Positions 7,150 to 11,808 of a stretch of DNA of 11,808 nt are shown here, in pieces. The notes under the pieces are model-generated. The model did no database searches. It was given only the letters and a program-made list of their open reading frames with translations, and was not told the DNA's origin. The stretch is from NCBI GenBank assembly GCA_937995995.1, contig CALKIP010000144.1, positions 1-11,808 on the forward strand, given 5' to 3'. Each line of letters begins with the position of its first letter. Positions within the stretch are counted from its first letter, which is position 1. Position numbers and translations under genes: made by a program. Origin of the DNA: an uncultured bacterium (GTDB lineage Bacteria; Gemmatimonadota; Gemmatimonadetes; Longimicrobiales; RSA9).

Positions 7150-7875
7150 ATGCTCGCTTCGATCGCGGCCGCCGGACTCGGCGAGTCGCTCCAGCACAGC
7201 CCACTCCTGGCCACGGCCACGCTCTTCGGCGCGGGCGTGCTCACGAGCCTGACGCCGTGCATCTACCCGATGATCCCGATCACGGCGGGGTTGATCAGCG
7301 GCGCGGCTACGGGGGGCCGGGCGCAGCCGACGCGTGCACGCGTGCTCGCCCTGACCTTGACCTACGTCTCCGGGCTGGCGCTCCTCTACGCGTTGCTCGG
7401 GCTCCTGGCCGGGCTCACGGGCACGCTCTTCGGCACCGTGTCCGCGAATCCGTGGGCGCGCTTCGCGATCGGGAACCTGCTGCTGATCTTCGGGCTTGCG
7501 ATGCTGGACGTGATCCCGGTCGCCGCGCCGCAGCGGCTCCTGACATGGGCGGGGCGGCTCGGTGGCGGGTCGTACGCCGGGATCTTCCTGCTCGGCGCCT
7601 CGTCCGGGATCGTCGCGGCGCCATGCGGCGCACCTGCCTTCGCGACCGTGCTGACCTGGGTTTCGACGACGGGTAGCGCCGTCCTCGGCTTCGTCTACCT
7701 CTTCGTCTTCTCCCTCGGCATGACCGCGCTCCTCGTGGCCGTCGGCCTATTCTCCGGCACGCTGGCCGCGCTGCCCCGCTCCGGACCATGGATGGTCTGG
7801 ATCAAACGCCTGGCAGGCCTCATCATGCTCGGGATGGCAGAATACTACTTCATACGAATGGGGATGGTTCTGTAA
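7150..7875 (+). CDS. CcdA/DsbD-type membrane thiol-electron carrier
   Basis: A 241-residue integral membrane protein matching the transmembrane domain of DsbD and the shorter CcdA. It passes electrons from cytoplasmic thioredoxin to periplasmic thiol proteins through two membrane cysteines. Both are present: Cys37 in LTPCIYPMIPITAG and Cys159 in VAAPCGAPAFATV, each followed by the expected proline. About six hydrophobic helices are visible. There is no N- or C-terminal periplasmic domain as in full DsbD. The partner thioredoxin is instead the next gene, 82 bp downstream. The start is uncertain. The ATG at 7150 and an in-frame GTG at 7144 both lack a clear ribosome site, and an in-frame stop at 7099-7101 prevents a longer protein from any start upstream of it. 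TPC-YPMIPI resembles DsbD more than cytochrome-biogenesis CcdA, so a role in general periplasmic reduction is as likely as cytochrome c maturation. Confidence 0.92.
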   Translation: MLASIAAAGLGESLQHSPLLATATLFGAGVLTSLTPCIYPMIPITAGLISGAATGGRAQPTRARVLALTLTYVSGLALLYALLGLLAGLTGTLFGTVSANPWARFAIGNLLLIFGLAMLDVIPVAAPQRLLTWAGRLGGGSYAGIFLLGASSGIVAAPCGAPAFATVLTWVSTTGSAVLGFVYLFVFSLGMTALLVAVGLFSGTLAALPRSGPWMVWIKRLAGLIMLGMAEYYFIRMGMVL

Positions 7876-7897
7876 GGATTCACACCGAGTCAGGTTG

Positions 7898-7951
7898 CCC
7901 CATCCCCGTCCCCGTACGCCTACGCGTACACGTGCCCGAAAACCTCGAGGT
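7898..7951. repeat. Degenerate hexamer repeat, diverged copy C, in the CcdA-TlpA gap
   Basis: Hexamers CCCCGT, CCCCGT, ACGCCT, ACGCGT, ACACGT (7904-7933) are followed by GCCCGAAAACC, matching the first part of the core in copies A and B. Two local structures are present. GTACGC (7914-7919) pairs with GCGTAC (7924-7929) around a 4-base loop. ACCTCGAGGT (7942-7951) is a perfect 10-bp palindrome that contains the GAGG ribosome site of the TlpA gene. Similarity to A and B beyond the core's first eight bases rests on architecture rather than sequence. Confidence 0.5.
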
Positions 7952-7957
7952 CTCGTG

Positions 7958-8566
7958 ATGCGACGCGCTGATACACACTCTATTCATGCCACGGCCGTGG
8001 CCCGCTCGACTGGCACGACCGGCCGAGCAGGTGCCACGGACACAGCCGGCTCGTATTTCATGACCGCCGTCGTGGCTCTGGCCCTCGCCATTGCCGCCGC
8101 CATCGCCCCGCGGCCTCTCGCCGCGCAGGACATCGGCATCCCGATCGGGAGCACGCCGGAAGCCGTCGTGATCGAGGACCTGGACGGCAACCCCGTCGAC
8201 CTGGGCGAGATCATCGGCAGCAAGCCCGTCCTGCTGGAGTTCTGGGCCACCTGGTGCCCGCTCTGCGAGGCGCTCGAGCCACGGCTCGAAGCCGCGCACC
8301 GACGCTTCGGCGACGATGTCGAATTCCTCGTCGTCGCCGTCGCCGTCAACCAGAACCAGCGACGAATCCGCCGCTACCTCGCGGATCATCCCCTCCCCGG
8401 CCGCGTGCTCTGGGACACACAGGGCCGTGCCACGCGGGCCTTCATGGCGCCTTCGACGTCGTACGTGGTCGTCCTCGACGGCGCTGGCCGCGTGGTCTAC
8501 ACGGGGATGGGTGACGACCAGGATCTGGAGGCGGCGGTGGAGAAGGCGGTGGCTTCGCAGGACTAG
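7958..8566 (+). CDS. TlpA-like periplasmic thiol-disulfide thioredoxin
   Basis: A 202-residue thioredoxin-fold protein of the TlpA/ResA/AhpC-TSA group, which reduces disulfides in the periplasm. Residues about 35-56 form a membrane anchor or signal segment ending RPLAAQ. The redox domain spans about 62-200, with the active site WATWCPLC (Cys100, Cys103) and the cis-proline Pro165 in APSTSYVVVLDGAGRVVYTG. The pairing with the CcdA-type gene 82 bp upstream gives a complete relay: cytoplasmic thioredoxin to CcdA to this protein to client thiols. The ATG at 7958 is chosen because GAGG (7947-7950) sits 7 bases upstream. That leaves a 34-residue hydrophilic extension before the hydrophobic segment, which is unusual. 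An ATG at 8060 would give a conventional signal peptide but has no clear ribosome site. Upstream TTG starts would read through the repeat and are rejected. Confidence 0.9.
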   Translation: MRRADTHSIHATAVARSTGTTGRAGATDTAGSYFMTAVVALALAIAAAIAPRPLAAQDIGIPIGSTPEAVVIEDLDGNPVDLGEIIGSKPVLLEFWATWCPLCEALEPRLEAAHRRFGDDVEFLVVAVAVNQNQRRIRRYLADHPLPGRVLWDTQGRATRAFMAPSTSYVVVLDGAGRVVYTGMGDDQDLEAAVEKAVASQD

Positions 8567-8773
8567 GGCGAGGGCTGCGGCTAGTACGAGGGCGAGGGCG
8601 TGGCGGTGGCAGGGAAGCCGTGGTCCGCGTGATCCGGTCCTCGGTCCCCGCCCCCATCTCGGCCCTCGACCAATCCGGTCTTCGGCGGTCGCCTCGGTCG
8701 CGATCCTCGCCCGCCCGTCAGCTCTCGCCCCCCTCGCGCTCGCGCCCGCCCTCGCGCTCGCCCTTTCCAGCCC
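8567..8773. repeat. Low-complexity purine/pyrimidine-biased gap between convergent genes (copy D)
   Basis: This is the gap between the convergent TlpA and 86-residue genes. The left end is a G-rich run of GAGGGC-type hexamers (8567-8605), and the right end is a C-rich run of CTCGCC-type units (8720-8770). Arms such as GCGAGGGCG (8592-8600) and CGCCCTCGC (8747-8755) are exact inverted repeats. Between them ATCCGGTCCTCGG (8632-8644) and ATCCGGTCTTCGG (8673-8685) are near-identical direct repeats, and both resemble the reverse complement of the A/B core. Long-range pairing could act as a two-way transcription stop, but no U-run or tight hairpin is evident. Confidence 0.5.
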
Positions 8774-9034
8774 TCAGCCCATCTCGCGCCGCTTGCGCTC
8801 CGCCTCGACCATCGTCGCGTCGCCGTACGTCCGCTGCATCCCCTCGCCCACCAGACGTCGCTCCATCTGCGAGTCCAGCTCGGGGTACTTCTCCTTGAGG
8901 GAGCGTACGATTTTCGAGACGTTTTCGCCGCGCTCGTGCTCGTCCATGTCGAAGAGCCCGCCACGGAGCATTTCGTGCAGCAGGTCGCTGCGCGCCATGC
9001 TGTATGCGGCATCCCGCTTGTCGATATTGCTCAT
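8774..9034 (-). CDS. Unrecognised 86-residue charged helical protein
   Basis: I do not recognise this family. The protein has 86 residues, no signal peptide, no membrane segment and no cysteine. It is rich in Glu, Arg, Lys and Met and looks mostly helical. Visible blocks are SMARSDLLHEMLRGGLFDMD (12-31), a basic/acidic helix VSKIVRSLKEKYPELD (39-54) and a charged tail EAERKRREMG. It was probably made as a cytoplasmic protein. The ATG at 9034 is preceded by GGAGG seven bases upstream, a near-ideal ribosome site that is the main support for a real gene. An in-frame upstream ATG at 9085 would add an unlikely 17-residue leader. It is convergent with the TlpA gene and divergent from the DUF2723 gene, so it is a single-gene unit. 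Confidence 0.7.
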   Translation of the reverse strand: MSNIDKRDAAYSMARSDLLHEMLRGGLFDMDEHERGENVSKIVRSLKEKYPELDSQMERRLVGEGMQRTYGDATMVEAERKRREMG

Positions 9035-9118
9035 GGGCCGCCTCCGGTCCAACGGTGTGTGGTGGCCCGAAGGGGCAAGATCCACACCGACGCCGCGGAC
9101 CGCGAAGGTGACGCGGGC

Positions 9119-9148
9119 TTGAGTCGGACACGGGGCGAGGTGTACTTT
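9119..9148 (+). promoter_or_regulatory. Possible promoter for the DUF2723 gene
   Basis: TTGAGT (9119-9124) and TACTTT (9143-9148) are separated by 18 bases. The -10 hexamer is identical to the one predicted for the M20 peptidase, which is the main reason to note it. Transcription would begin near 9155, about 93 bases before the ATG. The match to consensus is moderate (3 of 6 at -10). Confidence 0.35.
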
Positions 9149-9247
9149 GGAAGTTTGTTTCCGGGAACGGCGACTCGCGCGCAGGGTACAGCGGAGCGAT
9201 TCGTCGACCGAAAGAACGAAGACTCGTCAATCCGGGAATCCGCTGGA

Positions 9248-11593
9248 ATGAACCAGACCGTGAAGACCGCGCGGGCGACGCATGCGCAGTCCGCGTCCGT
9301 CGCAGGGGAGGGCTATCGTCCGCCGTATCTGGCGGCGAGTGTGGCGGGGCTGGCCGTCTTCGCGCTTTATGCGATCACGCTGGCGCCGACAACGCAGTTC
9401 TGGGACACCTCCGAGTACATTGCGACAGCGCACATCCTCGGCATCCCGCACCCGCCGGGCAACCCGCTCTTCGTGGTGCTGGCCCGGGCGTGGGAGCTGC
9501 TCCTTGCGCCCACGGGGCTGTCCGTCGCCGTGCGGATCAATCTCTTCAGCGCGGCGATGGGTGCGGCGGCTCACGCCTTCTGGTTCCTGGTCGCGCACCG
9601 CATCCTGGCGTTCTACAGTGACAACTCGCGCTTCCGCCTGATCGGTGCGGCCGTGGCGGTGCTGATCAGCGCCACGGCGTTTACGGTCTGGAACCAGTCG
9701 AACGTCAACGAGAAGGTCTACACGGTCAGCCTCTTCACGATCGCGCTCCTTTCGTGGCTCGCCTTCCGCTGGCGGGACAACATGGGCAAGGGCAAGGACG
9801 ACAACCTGCTCCTGCTCATGATTTTCATCCTTGCGCTCTCGGTGGGCAACCACCTGATGGCGTTCCTGGCCGCGCCCGCGCTCGCGCTCTTCGTCCTGAT
9901 GGTGAACCCGCGCGCGCTCACGAACTGGAAGCTGTACGCCGGGGCCGCGGCGGTGGTGGTGCTGGGTCTGTCGATCCACCTGTTCCTGCCGCTACGTGCG
10001 TCGCTGGATCCGATCATCAACGAGGCGGACCCGAGCACGTGGCAGTCGCTGTGGGACTCGCTTGCCCGCCGGCAGTACGACAAGCCGTCGATCATGCTGA
10101 GCCCGGTCGATCGGGAATCGCCCCGTGGCATCGGGCTGCTCGCGGCGCAGATCGGCAACTACCTCCAGTACTTCGACTGGCAGTGGGCCCGCTCGGTGGC
10201 CGGGAACGACTCGCTCTTCGGCGGCGCGCGCCCGCTCTTCACGCTGCTCTTCAGCGCCCTCGGCCTCTTCGGCGCCTGGACGCACTACAAGAAAGACCGC
10301 GCGAGCTGGGCGTACGTGGCCGTCCTCTTCGCCACGCTCTCGTTGGGGCTGACGTTCTATCTGAACTTCCGGTACGGCTACACCTGGGGCAGCCGCGAGG
10401 AGATTCCGATGGAGTGGCGCGAGGTGCGTGAGCGCGACTACTTCTTCATCGTCGGCTTCAGCGTCTGGGGCGTGTGGGCCGGGATCGGGTTGGCCGCGCT
10501 CTGGCGGCGGCTGGCAAACTGGGTGGCCGAAAACAAGGCACAGCTCGCGGACCGGCGCCTCGCCGTGGCTTCGCCCGTGCTCGTACTCGCGTTCCTGCCG
10601 CTCTTCCTCAACTGGAGCTGGGCCGACCGTTCGTACGACTACTCGGCGCGCGACTGGGCGTACAACCTGCTCCAGAGCGTGGAGCCGTACGGCGTCCTCT
10701 TCACCAACGGCGACAACGACACGTTCCCGCTCTGGTACCTCCAGGAGGTCGAGGGCATTCGCAAGGACGTGACGGTGATCGTCATGAGCTACCTGAACAC
10801 GCCGTGGTACGTGAAGCAGCTCAGGCAGCTCACGACGCCGTGCCCATCGGGGGTGAGCGCGGCGGACGACCCGACGCGGATCCTCTGCCAGCGCCCCTTC
10901 GAGCCCGACAAGGCGCCATCGTTCTACTCCGCGCCACAGCCACTCGACAGGGCGAGTGAGGAGATCGGCGCCGTGGCGTCGGAGAGTGGTGCGCCGACCC
11001 GGTCGATCATCCAGATGACGGAAGACGAGATCGATCAGGTGACGGAGGGCTTCGCGGCGAATCCGGCATCGTTCTACTTGCGAGGGCCGGTCCAGGTCCA
11101 GGCCGACCGGCTGGAGTTCACGGTTCCGGGCGGACGAATCCTGACGCCGGCGGACGCGTTCCTGCTGCACATCGTGCAGACTTCGCTGGGCGACCGGCCG
11201 ATCTACTTCGCGTCGCCGACGCAGTCGTACGCGCCGGTCGGGCTGGGCGACTACCTGATCCGCCAGGGCGTGGCGCTCAAGTTGAACAACGGCCCGGTCG
11301 AGCCGGATCCCGAGGCCGGCATCTACGCGCTGCCGAGCGACCTGGCACCGCTCCTCGGGCCGTACATGGATCTGCCACGCACCGACTCGCTCGTCTGGGA
11401 CGTCTTCATCCACAGGAGCGGGCTCCCGGACGAGTGGAGCCACTGGGTCGACAGTGCGACGCAGGGCATCCCGTACTACTACGCGTACACGCACCTCGGC
11501 GCCGGGCAGGTACACGGGATGCTGGGTGATACGGCCAACTTCAACCGACACATGGAGCGTGTCGAGGCGTGGTCGCAGTTGGGGCGGCGGTGA
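9248..11593 (+). CDS. DUF2723 multi-pass membrane protein, probable GT-C glycosyltransferase (TMEM260-like)
   Basis: A 781-residue protein. Residues about 28-458 contain some eleven hydrophobic helices and 459-781 form a soluble C-terminal part. The first extracytoplasmic loop carries WDTSEY (Asp53, Glu56), followed by the conserved-looking IPHPPGNPLF (66-75). An acidic first loop is the hallmark of GT-C enzymes that use lipid-linked sugars. Other DUF2723-type signatures are NVNEKVYTVS (152-161) and TNGDNDTFPLWYLQEVEG (486-503). DUF2723 includes human TMEM260, an O-mannosyltransferase, so the likely job is sugar transfer to proteins or glycans on the outer face of the inner membrane. Bacterial members are mostly uncharacterised, and donor and acceptor are unknown. 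The ATG at 9248 is chosen because residues before it read through the intergenic region; its ribosome site is weak. It lies 213 bp from the divergent small gene and 61 bp before the transporter gene. Confidence 0.88.
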   Translation: MNQTVKTARATHAQSASVAGEGYRPPYLAASVAGLAVFALYAITLAPTTQFWDTSEYIATAHILGIPHPPGNPLFVVLARAWELLLAPTGLSVAVRINLFSAAMGAAAHAFWFLVAHRILAFYSDNSRFRLIGAAVAVLISATAFTVWNQSNVNEKVYTVSLFTIALLSWLAFRWRDNMGKGKDDNLLLLMIFILALSVGNHLMAFLAAPALALFVLMVNPRALTNWKLYAGAAAVVVLGLSIHLFLPLRASLDPIINEADPSTWQSLWDSLARRQYDKPSIMLSPVDRESPRGIGLLAAQIGNYLQYFDWQWARSVAGNDSLFGGARPLFTLLFSALGLFGAWTHYKKDRASWAYVAVLFATLSLGLTFYLNFRYGYTWGSREEIPMEWREVRERDYFFIVGFSVWGVWAGIGLAALWRRLANWVAENKAQLADRRLAVASPVLVLAFLPLFLNWSWADRSYDYSARDWAYNLLQSVEPYGVLFTNGDNDTFPLWYLQEVEGIRKDVTVIVMSYLNTPWYVKQLRQLTTPCPSGVSAADDPTRILCQRPFEPDKAPSFYSAPQPLDRASEEIGAVASESGAPTRSIIQMTEDEIDQVTEGFAANPASFYLRGPVQVQADRLEFTVPGGRILTPADAFLLHIVQTSLGDRPIYFASPTQSYAPVGLGDYLIRQGVALKLNNGPVEPDPEAGIYALPSDLAPLLGPYMDLPRTDSLVWDVFIHRSGLPDEWSHWVDSATQGIPYYYAYTHLGAGQVHGMLGDTANFNRHMERVEAWSQLGRR

Positions 11594-11635
11594 GGCGGAT
11601 TTCGAGCTGATCGGGATGCAAAAGGTTTCTCGGGT

Positions 11636-11678
11636 GCGGCCGGAGGAGACGGAGATGACTCCCGTCTCCTCCGGCCGC
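11636..11678 (+). other. Perfect 17-bp inverted repeat spanning the start of the last gene
   Basis: GCGGCCGGAGGAGACGG (11636-11652) is exactly complementary to CCGTCTCCTCCGGCCGC (11662-11678) around the loop AGATGACTC. It lies 43 bases past the DUF2723 stop. The left arm contains the strong ribosome site GGAGG and the loop contains the predicted ATG of the next gene. It is not followed by a U-run. It may be a terminator for the DUF2723 gene, a translation-blocking hairpin, or both. Confidence 0.85.
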
Positions 11679-11808
11679 CGGCCGGTTCTGGGCGGCGTGA
11701 TGGTACTCGCCGCCGCGGCACTCTGGGGAACGCTCGGCCTCTTCGCCCGTGCGGCGTACGAGGTCGGCGTCGGGCCGATGGAGCTGGCGGCAGTGCGCGC
11801 AGGGGTCG
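11655..11808 (+). CDS. EamA/DMT-superfamily transporter (partial, C-terminus off the right edge)
   Basis: The first 51 codons are present. After a short polar start (MTPVSSGRRPVLGG) a membrane helix reads VMVLAAAALWGTLGLFARAA, then a loop (GVGPMELAAVRAG) at the start of the second helix. The 'ALWGT-GLFAR ... G--P-ELAA-R' pattern is typical of EamA (drug/metabolite transporter) proteins, which are ten-helix inner-membrane carriers of metabolites. Substrate cannot be told. The ATG at 11655 follows GGAGGAGACGGAG, but both lie in a perfect hairpin. In-frame alternatives are an ATG at 11616 (13 residues longer, weaker ribosome site) and a GTG/ATG at 11697/11700 just before the helix. The start is therefore provisional. 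Confidence 0.78.
   Translation, partial: MTPVSSGRRPVLGGVMVLAAAALWGTLGLFARAAYEVGVGPMELAAVRAGV

Noticed and set aside
7898..8773. CRISPR-like array
   Set aside because: Repeat units are only six bases, degenerate and contiguous, with no constant repeats separated by unique spacers and no cas gene nearby.
8567..8773. A strong bidirectional rho-independent terminator
   Set aside because: The inverted arms are about 150 bases apart and degenerate. I see no tight hairpin with a following U-run on either strand.
9992..11551. A 519-codon minus-strand frame opposite the DUF2723 gene
   Set aside because: Same shadow composition; the plus strand encodes a membrane protein with recognisable motifs over its whole length.

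Overview
The window is high-GC DNA from a Gram-negative (diderm) bacterium. Supporting evidence is a lipoprotein periplasmic protease, a membrane-fusion adaptor with FtsX/MacB-type permeases, and a CcdA/TlpA thiol pair. The gene mix, including a large DUF2723 membrane protein, the base composition and the degenerate hexamer spacers would fit Gemmatimonadota or a neighbouring phylum. That placement is an inference from general appearance, not from a marker gene. No rRNA, tRNA, mobile element, CRISPR array or phage gene is visible.

Layout. (1) Positions 1-2588, minus strand: a secreted M20 metallopeptidase (its C-terminus lies beyond the left edge) downstream of an HtrA/Deg-type lipoprotein serine protease. 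The peptidase appears to have its own promoter in the 264-bp gap between them. (2) Positions 2733-6407, plus strand, divergent from the protease: an ABC-exporter cassette of one HlyD/MacA-like adaptor and two paralogous MacB/FtsX-like permeases, with no ATPase gene in the window. (3) 6475-6894: a small membrane-anchored protein with a BamE/SmpA-like C-terminal domain. (4) 7150-8566: a CcdA/DsbD-type membrane electron carrier followed by a TlpA-like thioredoxin, with a good sigma-70-type promoter upstream. (5) 8774-9034, minus strand: an 86-residue protein I do not recognise. (6) 9248-11593: a 781-residue DUF2723 (TMEM260-like, GT-C fold) membrane protein. (7) 11655-right edge: the start of an EamA/DMT-family transporter.

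Most of the genes serve the cell envelope: periplasmic proteolysis, export across the envelope, delivery of reducing power to periplasmic thiols, and probably sugar transfer on the outer face of the membrane. They look like several independent transcription units rather than one system.

I did not find a clear new multi-gene system. The most interesting signals are non-coding. A perfect 17-bp inverted repeat buries the ribosome-binding site and start codon of the last gene. A family of degenerate hexamer repeats with a shared CCCGAAA-type core sits in at least three intergenic gaps. In its two best copies the core keeps its orientation while the flanking arms are swapped and inverted.
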